This document shows positions 53,817 to 62,123 of a stretch of DNA of 64,000 nt, piece by piece. The notes below the pieces were generated by a model. The model was not told where the DNA came from. It made no database searches and saw only the letters and a program-made list of their open reading frames with translations. Each line of letters begins with the position of its first letter. Position 1 is the first letter of the stretch. This DNA comes from Mesorhizobium waimense (lineage in GTDB: Bacteria > Pseudomonadota > Alphaproteobacteria > Rhizobiales > Rhizobiaceae), in NCBI RefSeq assembly GCF_003601975.1, contig NZ_QZWZ01000025.1, forward strand, positions 1-64,000, written 5' to 3'. The translations under genes were made by a program, and so were the position numbers.

Positions 53817-55115
53817 CTAGTTCGCGACCGCCTCTCCTGGCGGGGCCTGCAGCGTAATTGTGATGGTGTCACCCGGAGCGAGCAGGGTATCGTCAGTCGC
53901 CCCGGTCGTCTCTGCCTGTCCGCCATTGGAACGGGTTACACCTATCGTAACCCGCCGGCTCCCTTCGGCCACAAGGTCGATGCGCAGCTGCCTCACATAG
54001 GCGATTTGTTTGGCCAACGAATCCATCTCAGCGCGCATTTGCGTCATCGCCGCGCTTTCAGTCTGCAAGTTAGCCAGCAGGTCAATTCGACTTAGGTCGG
54101 TAAGCTTCTCTAGGGTTCGCTGCAAATCGCCTTGGTCGCGTTCTAGTCGAGAGATCTCAGCGTTGGTTTGCAAAGCGCGGGTTGCTGACAAGAGCACTGC
54201 GCGTTGAGCATCGTTGACCCTGGTGATCTGGATCAGACCTTTCTCGAAGAGCTTCTTGAGGCGAACAAGTTCCGTCGCATCCGCTGCTGCGCCCGCTTGA
54301 TCCGCCTTCTGCTGCTCCTTCAGGTAGCCCATCCGTTCCGCCGCCTTGGTCGTGGCCAACTTGATTGAAGCGCGCTCCTTCTCCTGATCCGCATAGAGAG
54401 CTTCAAGATGCTTCTGCTCCTGCTGCAAAGCTTCGTCGCGACGAGGTTCAAGGCTCGGGTCACGTTCTGCATCCGGAACCTCAATTGCCCTGGCGCCGCT
54501 CAGCTGTGCTTTTATGCGAGCAGCTTTGATTTCGCTTTCCTGATACTTGATGCGCAGAACGTCGAGGCGGCCGCCAAGGTCCGCCACCGTCAGTTCAGGG
54601 TTTGCAACCTCACCGCGACCGAGCTTATAGCCGCCGCCAGCCGCCACAGCTTGTCGGACAGTCATTCCTGGTCTGAAGGCCTGAGTCCCAGGAGAAGCAA
54701 TATCCCCGTCGATATAGACGGGTCGGTATTCTTCAATATCAACAATAATCTGATCTGGATAGAAATTTGTCCAATTCTCAGTACCGTCAGCAGATCGTTG
54801 CGGAAGCGACTTCGGTTTTAGCACCTCGATCACCTCCTTGCGAACATCCTCTATTGTCTTCTGGAGAACGTTTAGGGGACCCAAGACCGGCAACACAATT
54901 ATACCGCTCTGATCGATAACAGCTCGCTTTTGCATCTCGGGATAGCCTATGACAGCGAAGCCGATCACGTCGCCAGTCTGCAGACGGTATTCGTCGACAT
55001 TGTGCTCCTCAGCTAGGGCAGGGCCATTCGACAGATTCGCGTATGCGATCAACAGAAATATGCATGCGGGCGCGGCGCAGCTGCCTGCCCGCCACCGCGC
55101 CGATCTATTCGACAT
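53817..55115 (-). CDS. Polysaccharide export protein, ExoF/Wza family
   Basis: 432 residues. The signal segment (CIFLLIAYANLSNGPALA) leads to the Poly_export domain (YRLQTGDVIGFAVIGYPEM...IVLPVLGPLNV) and a SLBB-like domain (VYIDGDIASPGTQAFRPGMT). Residues about 190-370 form a long coiled coil, as in rhizobial ExoF. No lipobox Cys is visible. It forms the periplasmic/outer-membrane part of the exopolysaccharide conduit, with the ExoP-type kinase at 56967 as inner-membrane partner. Confidence 0.88.
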   Translation of the reverse strand: MSNRSARWRAGSCAAPACIFLLIAYANLSNGPALAEEHNVDEYRLQTGDVIGFAVIGYPEMQKRAVIDQSGIIVLPVLGPLNVLQKTIEDVRKEVIEVLKPKSLPQRSADGTENWTNFYPDQIIVDIEEYRPVYIDGDIASPGTQAFRPGMTVRQAVAAGGGYKLGRGEVANPELTVADLGGRLDVLRIKYQESEIKAARIKAQLSGARAIEVPDAERDPSLEPRRDEALQQEQKHLEALYADQEKERASIKLATTKAAERMGYLKEQQKADQAGAAADATELVRLKKLFEKGLIQITRVNDAQRAVLLSATRALQTNAEISRLERDQGDLQRTLEKLTDLSRIDLLANLQTESAAMTQMRAEMDSLAKQIAYVRQLRIDLVAEGSRRVTIGVTRSNGGQAETTGATDDTLLAPGDTITITLQAPPGEAVAN

Positions 55116-55532
55116 TTGCGCTCACCCAATTCAGCCCCTTGTCGCAACCCATTCAATGGATTGAGCAGTTACGGATCGAGCAGGATATCAGCTACTCCAA
55201 CCTGTCATGAAAATATCGAGTTCACTGTGCCCTCGGTCACAGCGTGTCTGTCCGATATGCCTCACTTATCCCAGGTAAAGCTCGGTACAAAAGTCGCCCA
55301 GGCCTATCGTTGAAGTTCTGGCGTGTAACGGCAGGTGAGACGGGCACCTATCCCCGGTCAGGCGGAACGATGGAGCTGGGCGGCGGCTGGCGACGCAGCC
55401 CGGCGGCAGGAACTGAGAAATCTCCCAACCCGCACCACCGGCCCCTCCGCGCGCAGAAGCCCACACAAGATCGGACAGTTATTTTCGATAGTAGATACGG
55501 GGTGCAATATAATCGGAGCGCTTCACTATCAC
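55116..55532. other. Divergent intergenic region
   Basis: About 420 bases between the export-protein gene (minus) and the GT4 gene (plus). It should hold both promoters. No convincing -35/-10 pair, dyad or small gene was recognised. Confidence 0.4.
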
Positions 55533-56645
55533 ATGCGAATTCTTTACTTCATCTACGGATTCGATCCGGGTGGCGCCGAGCACGGGCTGCTCACCTTGTT
55601 GCGAGCAGGATTTTTCAGCGGCCACCAGCTGAAGATTCTCGCCTGTTGCCGTGGTCGAGGGGGGGCTCTTGCCGATGAAATCGCCGCACAGATCGGAGAG
55701 CACAATTTTATCCTGACTTCGCAGAGTGAAGAGACTTCCTTGCGCAACTTCGTAGGCTCGTTCTTTGTAGTATTGCGCCTCATCTGGGAGTGGCGGCCGG
55801 ATATGGTTGCGTTGTCGCTTAAACAGGCCAATCTCCTGGGACGGCTTGCAGCGATGTTTGCTCCTCGTCTGCACTGCGTTTCATTCGAACACACCGCCCG
55901 CTACCGCTACCGCTCCCGGCGCGCCGCAGGCGTTTATGGCCCTGTGCTCAAGGCGCTGTCCTGGCGCGTCGACGAAATCTGGGCTGATTGCGAAAGTACG
56001 CTGCAGGAGACGCAAGCATACTTCCTGCCGCGCAGGCGCCGGTCGCATATCGTGCCTCTGTTTTGCTCCGATGAGGCTTCCAGCTACAAGCGCGATTACG
56101 CGCTTCACACACCCTTGCGCCTTGCTGCTGCCGGACGGCTTATCCCGCTGAAGAACTTTGACCGCCTGATCGAGGCTATCCGAATGCTCCAAGACCGCAG
56201 CGTTTCTGCAAGCCTCGATCTTTACGGCGACGGACCGGAACGGCAGGCGCTTTCGCGCAAGGCGGATGAGCTCGGCATTGGAGATCGCGTGCATTTCCAT
56301 GGCTATGTCGCGCGCTGGTTCGAGCTAGCCTGTGATCATGACGTGTTCATCAACCTGTCCGATACGGAAGGGTTCTGCATCGTCGTCGCCGAGGCAATGC
56401 TTGCCGGCCTTCCGGTGATCGCGACCGACGTCGGCGGTATCCGGGATTACGGCAAGGATGGAGAGAATATGCTGAAGCTTGCTGTTCCCTCGGCGGAGAT
56501 GGCGGTGACGCAAGCACTGGTGTTTGTGGGCGATAAAACGCTCCGCGAGAAGATCGGAGTGCAGGCACGACAGGATATGCTGCAGGCCTATTCGCAGGGT
56601 GCTTTGCGAGTCCGCGCTACGGCGGTGTTGGGTGGCGGAATGTAA
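55533..56645 (+). CDS. Glycosyltransferase family 4
   Basis: 370 residues, GT-B fold. The start (MRILYFIYGFDPGGAEHGLL) contains the Gly-rich acceptor loop; the C-terminal donor domain has AAGRLIPLKNFDRLIEAI, YGDGPER and TEGFCIVVAEAMLAGLPVIA with the E-x7-E motif. It transfers an activated sugar to the growing glycan with retention. The ATG at 55533 is chosen because the fold begins there. It is the only plus-strand gene among the EPS genes here and has its own promoter region. Confidence 0.9.
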   Translation: MRILYFIYGFDPGGAEHGLLTLLRAGFFSGHQLKILACCRGRGGALADEIAAQIGEHNFILTSQSEETSLRNFVGSFFVVLRLIWEWRPDMVALSLKQANLLGRLAAMFAPRLHCVSFEHTARYRYRSRRAAGVYGPVLKALSWRVDEIWADCESTLQETQAYFLPRRRRSHIVPLFCSDEASSYKRDYALHTPLRLAAAGRLIPLKNFDRLIEAIRMLQDRSVSASLDLYGDGPERQALSRKADELGIGDRVHFHGYVARWFELACDHDVFINLSDTEGFCIVVAEAMLAGLPVIATDVGGIRDYGKDGENMLKLAVPSAEMAVTQALVFVGDKTLREKIGVQARQDMLQAYSQGALRVRATAVLGGGM

Positions 56646-56754
56646 GGACCGGCAAAAGGACCGGCGACCAAGATAGCCGGGCCGATCGTGCTGACAGCTC
56701 CGCATTTCACCTGTCCGGCATGGTTCTCGACCTGGTCCATCTCTCCGATTCATC

Positions 56755-56943
56755 CACGACAACACGAAGACGGTGGTGGAGATGATGTTCGTCGGCAAGG
56801 ACCGGCAATACAATCGTCGCTTCCTCCAGCCGGTGGCCTGCGCGCTGCGCGCAGACCCCGCCTAAGAAGGCGAACGCCCGGTCATGCGCGTCGAAGAACA
56901 CCCTTTCCTGCGTCTCGCACGGATAGGCCCGGTCGAACATCAT
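56755..56943. mobile_element. IS21-family transposase (IstA) remnant, internally inverted
   Basis: The minus strand from 56943 reads MMFDRAYPCETQERVFFDAH and DRAFAFLGGVCAQ. The plus strand from about 56755 reads DNTKTVVEMMFVGKDRQYNR and RFLQ. In intact IS21 IstA proteins these two blocks are consecutive on one strand. Here they face each other across the near-perfect palindrome at 56838-56854, so one part has been inverted. No ends, istB or flanking duplication are seen. Confidence 0.75.
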
Positions 56944-56966
56944 TAGTCGTCAAGCTTGCTCCACAA

Positions 56967-58841
56967 CTAATTCTGATAATATTTACCATAACGTTCACTG
57001 TAAAATTCAGCACTGCCGAACTTTTGATACAGCTTGATTCTTTTGATATCGACCTTGTTAAGCAGAACGCCGATACATTTATCCGCGAGGATCGGATTGT
57101 TGTTGAGGCTTTCGCGCACGAATGTACGAGCGGTCACGCCCCATTCAACAACCAGAACAAGGCCGTCGAGGTGCTGGACTAGGGACCTCACGTCCGCGAC
57201 TGGAGCCAACGGGGGCAAATCAACGACGACGTAATTGAACGTAGAGCCCGCCTTGAGCAGAAAGTCGCCCATTTTCTCGATAGGCTGCACGGTCTTTGCG
57301 AGCTTTTGTTGGCTCTGGTTCACGCCGGGCAGGAACCTCAATGGCAATGACTGATGGGCCAGCATATCTCTCGCATTGAAGTCTCCAGCCAACAAGTTGG
57401 CCAGGCCACGTTCCCAGCCGTTGGCCAACATAGGGGACAAGCCCGGATTGTGGATGTCGGCATCGATTAACAGCGTCCTACAACGCTGCATGGCAAGAAC
57501 CATCGCAAGATTAGCCGCGACCAGCGACTTCCCTTCTCCCGGGAGGCACGAAACGATGCCGATCGCCTTGGTGCTCTTCGTCGGTAACTCGGCATCAACA
57601 GCGACTTTCACCGTTCGCATCGCTTCAGCGAATTCCGAGCGCGGATGTTGCTCTACCCAGTTAAAGGCGCTGTTCCCCACCTCGATGAATGACAGCTCTC
57701 CGACCGCATGATCACGCTTGTTCCGGCGAATTGGCTTCCCGTCTAGCAACGGGATCATTCCGAGCGTGTCAAGTCCGAGCTCATCGCGCACTTGACCCCT
57801 CGTGCGGAAAAAGCGCTCCCGGTACTCCCGAATTCCGCCCACACCGGCGCCAATCATGCCGCCGAGCACGGCGCAGATCGCCAACGCAACAATGCCGTTC
57901 GGAGAACTTGGTCTGCCGGGGTATGATGCTTCCGAGATAATCCGCGCCTCTGTCAACGCCATCGAAAGGTTCTGTAGGCTCGCTTGGTACTGCTGCAGGA
58001 CCTGTTCATATTGCGACTTGAGGGAAGACGCTTCAAGTTCGAGCTGGCGCAAGGTAACCAGCGTTTCCTTGGTCAGCGTAGTGTCTGTTCGGAACCTGTG
58101 GACTGCGAGCTCGGCGTCGACCGATCGCTTGCGCACCGTCTCGAGTTCTTCCGCCAGGGCACCGCGAGCCCGGATGATCGACTCATCTTTAGCTCCAACT
58201 TGGTCAGAGATATAGATTTCAGCATACTTATTGGCTATTTTTTGCGCCATTTCAGCGCTAGGCGACTGAAATTGGATTTGCAGAATGTAAGTATCGCCTA
58301 CGCGAGCTACCGTTAAATTGTCAGTCAGAATGCCAAATGCCTGCCATCGATCAGGCCCTCGAGCCGCACTCGGTTTCACCGGCGCTCCTTTTTCGTCGGA
58401 ACTGCCAATGAATGACCTCACCACCCGAGCGACCGTTCCTGTGAGAGTGTTGAGCAACGAATACGGCGCTGACAAGAAAGAGCGATCGGTAGCAAGACCG
58501 AGGCTGTCAACGACCTTTAGCCCGATCCGGTCGGAACGCAACAATTCGACCTGACTCAGCATCATCGGGTCAAGCTGTGTGGAGCTTCCGCTCTCTGTTA
58601 ACTTCGTCACGACGGATGGCTGGTTCTTGTCGATCAGGATTCTGGCCGTCGACTCGTACAAGGGCACCTCGGCCGCAAGGTACGCCAGCCCCAGTACAAA
58701 GCCTGCGAGCGCGCATGTAAGGACGAACCTCAACTGCCGTCGCGCTGCCGCCAGGAGTGTTTCGAGATCAATCGTTCCCGACTGAGGATCGTCGAATATG
58801 AAGGCAGCATCCGTGTGCCGATTTTCAACTTCGCGGAGCAT
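56967..58841 (-). CDS. Exopolysaccharide chain-length determinant/tyrosine kinase (ExoP/Wzc type)
   Basis: 624 residues. A Wzz domain with two membrane helices (near 40-60 and 330-350) encloses a periplasmic coiled coil. The C-terminal BY-kinase has Walker A GEGKS at 435-439, Walker A' LLIDADIHNPGL and Walker B VVVDLPPL. The tail is Tyr-rich (YQKFGSAEFYSERYGKYYQN), the usual autophosphorylation cluster. It controls polymerisation and export with the ExoF-like protein at 53817. Domain fusion of Wzz and kinase is the proteobacterial form. Confidence 0.92.
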   Translation of the reverse strand: MLREVENRHTDAAFIFDDPQSGTIDLETLLAAARRQLRFVLTCALAGFVLGLAYLAAEVPLYESTARILIDKNQPSVVTKLTESGSSTQLDPMMLSQVELLRSDRIGLKVVDSLGLATDRSFLSAPYSLLNTLTGTVARVVRSFIGSSDEKGAPVKPSAARGPDRWQAFGILTDNLTVARVGDTYILQIQFQSPSAEMAQKIANKYAEIYISDQVGAKDESIIRARGALAEELETVRKRSVDAELAVHRFRTDTTLTKETLVTLRQLELEASSLKSQYEQVLQQYQASLQNLSMALTEARIISEASYPGRPSSPNGIVALAICAVLGGMIGAGVGGIREYRERFFRTRGQVRDELGLDTLGMIPLLDGKPIRRNKRDHAVGELSFIEVGNSAFNWVEQHPRSEFAEAMRTVKVAVDAELPTKSTKAIGIVSCLPGEGKSLVAANLAMVLAMQRCRTLLIDADIHNPGLSPMLANGWERGLANLLAGDFNARDMLAHQSLPLRFLPGVNQSQQKLAKTVQPIEKMGDFLLKAGSTFNYVVVDLPPLAPVADVRSLVQHLDGLVLVVEWGVTARTFVRESLNNNPILADKCIGVLLNKVDIKRIKLYQKFGSAEFYSERYGKYYQN

Positions 58842-59171
58842 ACGCCTTCAAACCCGTGGGATGAGACTGGCAGCGCATAGGCAGTGAGAAACACGCTACC
58901 ACATTATCTGACTAAATGTCCGCAAATTCAGTATCGACGCCAGCGGAGCACAGGGGCACACCGCCCTGGGCGGACGTCAGCCCGCTCCTCGCCAAAGGCG
59001 CGAATTCCTAACTCTGATTGTAATAAAACGAACCCTCACGCGGCCCATGGCCCATGCTCCGCTGCACGTCGTGCTATCCAATTAAAGGAAGAAACTGGGT
59101 CGATTGCCAAATGGCAACATCTGAGCAAGAGATTCCGGGCCTAGGTTGAGCCAGTCCTGCGGGAAACAGGG

Positions 59172-59342
59172 ATGTCGATTGGAATGCCTCGTCGATCACA
59201 GGCGCGCGATAACCATAACCGTAAGAGGTCTGGGCGCATTTGGCGCCTCGCGGAACACCTCTCCAGTGCCCGAATTAGACAGGCTGCAGTCACATTTTGT
59301 ATCGTGGTGTGGGGTGTCATCGTGCTGATCGTCCTCTTCTAG
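59172..59342 (+). CDS. Small membrane-anchored ORF beside exoX
   Basis: 56 codons. A basic N-terminal part (RRSQARDNHNRKRSGRIWR) is followed by one C-terminal hydrophobic helix (AAVTFCIVVWGVIVLIVLF). A purine-rich GCGGGA lies about nine bases upstream. It overlaps the 3' end of exoX on the other strand by 26 bases. No homologue is recognised; it could be a small membrane regulator or chance. The rest of the 58842-59316 gap holds nothing I recognise. Confidence 0.35.
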   Translation: MSIGMPRRSQARDNHNRKRSGRIWRLAEHLSSARIRQAAVTFCIVVWGVIVLIVLF

Positions 59343-59616
59343 GCGGAAAGTGGTCCGACTTAGTCACCAAGTGGCTCGGCCGTTGCTCCCTTTCGGACTC
59401 ATCGCGCGCGATGTGTGTCTTCGGAATCTCGGGTTCTTTGGAGACCGCGCGCCACACAAGCAGCATGACAGCAACAAAGTACCCAATCTGTATCAAGATC
59501 CCACAAATTACCGTTTGGACAAACGTGCTCCAGAGCGAGCCGGTAAGCAAATATGTACCGATGGCGAATGCCAACAGGACTATGATAAGGCCGCGCAAAA
59601 ATAGCAAAAAGGACAT
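59317..59616 (-). CDS. exoX: Exopolysaccharide production repressor (ExoX family)
   Basis: 99 residues with two membrane helices (LFLRGLIIVLLAFAIGTYLL and VICGILIQIGYFVAVMLLV). The opening MSFLLFLRGL and the GSLWSTFVQT loop match small rhizobial ExoX proteins, which lower exopolysaccharide synthesis post-translationally, in part through the first glycosyltransferase (ExoY). The charged C-terminal tail is cytoplasmic. No exoY-like priming transferase lies in this window, so its target must be elsewhere. Confidence 0.85.
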   Translation of the reverse strand: MSFLLFLRGLIIVLLAFAIGTYLLTGSLWSTFVQTVICGILIQIGYFVAVMLLVWRAVSKEPEIPKTHIARDESEREQRPSHLVTKSDHFPPRRGRSAR

Positions 59617-60198
59617 CGCCGTCCCACTCGCAGCCGCTCGCGTGACCCGCTCCTTGGCTGTCCAGCTCTCAGCGCGTTAACCATCATAACATATCGGAAC
59701 GGGTCAGAGCGGTAAAATATTAGGAAATGCGAATAAACACGCCCTACCGTTTTGCCAGGACGCCTTCGGCGGATTTGGCGGTGAGTGCCTGAGGCGACCA
59801 ATGCCGCTAAGCCTTCCTTCTTGTGCTCGCGCAGATGGCCAGCGTTTCGACCAAATGGTGGAAGCCCTTGCTTGGTGCTTTGGTCGACCATCCGCGGGAG
59901 CGATCATCATGACACCCTTTGCCTGTGGAGTCGGCGTGCGGATCTGGTCGAAGATGCCTTGCACACCGAACTGGCTGAAACGCCCGGTTCATCGGTCGAC
60001 GTAGCCGTGTTGCGCGAGATAATTGATAACGTGTTCGGCCAACTTCTCTGGCGCGCTCAGCCCTGCTGCCAGCACAAATTTTCGGCGACTCTGGCTCCTC
60101 ATAGGGTCTATCGATGCCATTCTCGGCCACGTGGATAGGCAGGGAACGTTAGGTGGCTGCCCGACTGTGTCCTCATACATTCATCAGGGATCCCGGTA
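59617..60198. other. Gene-poor stretch with a stop-interrupted frame
   Basis: On the minus strand a frame from 60180 to 59704 is open except for one TGA at 59989-59991. It contains SRRKFVLAAGLSAPEKLAEH before the stop and GVQGIFDQIRTPTPQAKGVM after it. It looks like a decayed gene of about 150 residues, but I do not recognise the family. No other feature is seen here. Confidence 0.3.
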
Positions 60199-61158
60199 CT
60201 AGCGTTGAGCGCCCCGATATTCGTCGACAATGCTGCTTAGTGAGATACTCGTTTCGGTTAGTTTTCCCAGGAAATAGGCCCCATTGCTGCCGTCGATCTT
60301 GTGACCCTCTCCGATCATGCCGTCCATAAGCGGGGCCAGCGCAAAGGGCAGACTCAAGACGTCACCAAGCCACCGGCTTCGGGTAAAGCCACGGAGGAAG
60401 TATTTCGCCGCCCAGTAGAGTGACAAGCCGGGTCCACCGAGCGCTCCACGACTGATCGTTTCGAAATTCCGGAATAGCCAGCGATGTCCGACCTCCGTGA
60501 AGCGCGTAAAATCATAAGCGCCCTCATGCACTTGCTGCATGAACGGTGTCTCGGCGTAGACGAGACCGCCGGGCCGGAGCACACGGGATATCTCTGAAAC
60601 GACCTGTTCCGGGTTAATCACATGCTCGAGGACCGCTTGAATGCAGACGCCGTCCACCGAGCCGCTGGCAAGCGGAATTTGATGGGCGTCCGCGATGAAA
60701 TGTGTGTGTCCGGACGGATAGATGTCGAATGCAATCTGTCGAAAGGCCTCGGTTTCATAAAGGCCCTCGGTCCCCGCACCCCTGGTTGCGGCGCCGATCA
60801 TGAGCACGAGAGGGCGCTCGACGCCGTGCGAGAGAATGTGATCGCGAAAGCTGACAATGTTTCGCGCACTGAGATTCGCAGTTCCGAAGAGCCATCCCTT
60901 GGTGATCCTCAGCCAGTTCGGCCGCCTCCTTATGAGTGACATGCCGCTTGCCGTCAGGACATCGGCACGCACGAGACTGCAAGAGAAATCGATCAGTGCG
61001 GGCTGACCACGCACAACCGGATAGTCGGCCGTTCGCATATCAGGGGACTCGGATTTCGCCTGCGTTATGGTCCTGCCGTCGCGGTACAGAATAATCGGTA
61101 CGGAAGGATCCCCAGGCTGGCGCATGAGATGCTCGAACTCTCGCCATTCCGCAAGCAT
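60199..61158 (-). CDS. Class I SAM-dependent methyltransferase
   Basis: 319 residues from the ATG at 61158, which lies 8 bases after the upstream glycosyltransferase. VLMIGAATRGAGTEGLY is the SAM-binding loop; HFIADAHQIPLASGSVDGVC and VLEHVINPEQVVSEISRVLR, then PGGLVYAETPFMQ are motifs II-IV of the Methyltransf_11 type. The N-terminal 100 residues are unusual and may bind the acceptor glycan. Likely methylates a sugar of the surface polysaccharide. Confidence 0.85.
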   Translation of the reverse strand: MLAEWREFEHLMRQPGDPSVPIILYRDGRTITQAKSESPDMRTADYPVVRGQPALIDFSCSLVRADVLTASGMSLIRRRPNWLRITKGWLFGTANLSARNIVSFRDHILSHGVERPLVLMIGAATRGAGTEGLYETEAFRQIAFDIYPSGHTHFIADAHQIPLASGSVDGVCIQAVLEHVINPEQVVSEISRVLRPGGLVYAETPFMQQVHEGAYDFTRFTEVGHRWLFRNFETISRGALGGPGLSLYWAAKYFLRGFTRSRWLGDVLSLPFALAPLMDGMIGEGHKIDGSNGAYFLGKLTETSISLSSIVDEYRGAQR

Positions 61159-61166
61159 CTTTAAGG

Positions 61167-62123
61167 TCAGCAAAGTTTTTTGCGCATGGCGCGGTAGAAC
61201 AATAGCTTGGCTGCGCGGCGCACATGCGGCTCCATGGCCGTTGGTAGGGCGCAGAGAAAAATGTAAACGTATACCCGCCAGGACAATGGATCGTGCAGTA
61301 TCGCGCGAATGAGTAAGCGCGCTCCGCGTTTCTTTTCGCCTTGAGCCACGCAATCATTGCCGGCTTTTGCGTATAGGCGCGCGTTGCGCCGCCGCGCCAG
61401 GTGCGCAAGCTCCGGCCTTCGGATGACCCATTCTCGCGTGAGCTGTTCTGCTACCGGCAGAAGCGCATCGAGTCTGCGGGTTGTGTTTGAGCCATGACGC
61501 CGTTTATAGACGAGTGCTCCGGCCACATGTTGAAATGTCCAACGCTCGGCTACGCGCATGCAAAACTCTGTATCCTCTCCAACCCTGAATGCCTCGTTGA
61601 ACATCCCGATATCTTCAACAATCTCCCGCCGTATAACGATACTGGAAGGAACAATCGGCCCATCAAGCAGAAAATATGTCGGCAGCGTATCGCATTGATC
61701 CGCGCGATAGCGGCCAACGGCCACGGGGACAGCATCGGAAAGATCTGGAGCGGAAAAGTCGACTAAATCACCATAGACCAGAGCTGCCTTGCAGCCATTA
61801 CCGAAGGCGGTCAATTGACGCTCAAGCTTGTCCTCAGCCCAGAAATCATCGCCGTCGAGAAATGCAATAAAATCACCGGTAGCATGTCTGATGGCAAGAT
61901 TCCTTGCCGATGAGGGCCCGATACCCGCCGTTGTCAGGACATGGATGCGCGGCTCCCCATCGACCAACGACGCAATCACTTCAGTCGAGCCGTCCGTCGA
62001 GCCATCATTGACAATGATGATCTCGCTGATGCCGCCCGAAGCCGTCTGATTGATCACGCTTTCCACTGCCTGCACAATGAAGCGTTCTTCATTGTGGCAT
62101 GTCAAGATGACCGAAACACTCAT
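61167..62123 (-). CDS. Glycosyltransferase family 2
   Basis: 318 residues. MSVSVILTCHNEERFIVQAV begins the GT-A fold; IVNDGSTDGS and FLDGDDFW are the nucleotide and DxD motifs, and GEDTEFCMRVAE the acidic acceptor motif. The C-terminal end has a hydrophobic, Arg-flanked helix. It overlaps the O-antigen ligase-type gene upstream by 4 bases. Confidence 0.9.
   Translation of the reverse strand: MSVSVILTCHNEERFIVQAVESVINQTASGGISEIIIVNDGSTDGSTEVIASLVDGEPRIHVLTTAGIGPSSARNLAIRHATGDFIAFLDGDDFWAEDKLERQLTAFGNGCKAALVYGDLVDFSAPDLSDAVPVAVGRYRADQCDTLPTYFLLDGPIVPSSIVIRREIVEDIGMFNEAFRVGEDTEFCMRVAERWTFQHVAGALVYKRRHGSNTTRRLDALLPVAEQLTREWVIRRPELAHLARRRNARLYAKAGNDCVAQGEKKRGARLLIRAILHDPLSWRVYVYIFLCALPTAMEPHVRRAAKLLFYRAMRKKLC

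Noticed and set aside
56707..56943. 78-codon minus-strand frame as an independent gene
   Set aside because: Its first 33 residues are an IS21 IstA fragment, and the rest is the antisense of the other IstA fragment, so it is transposon debris.
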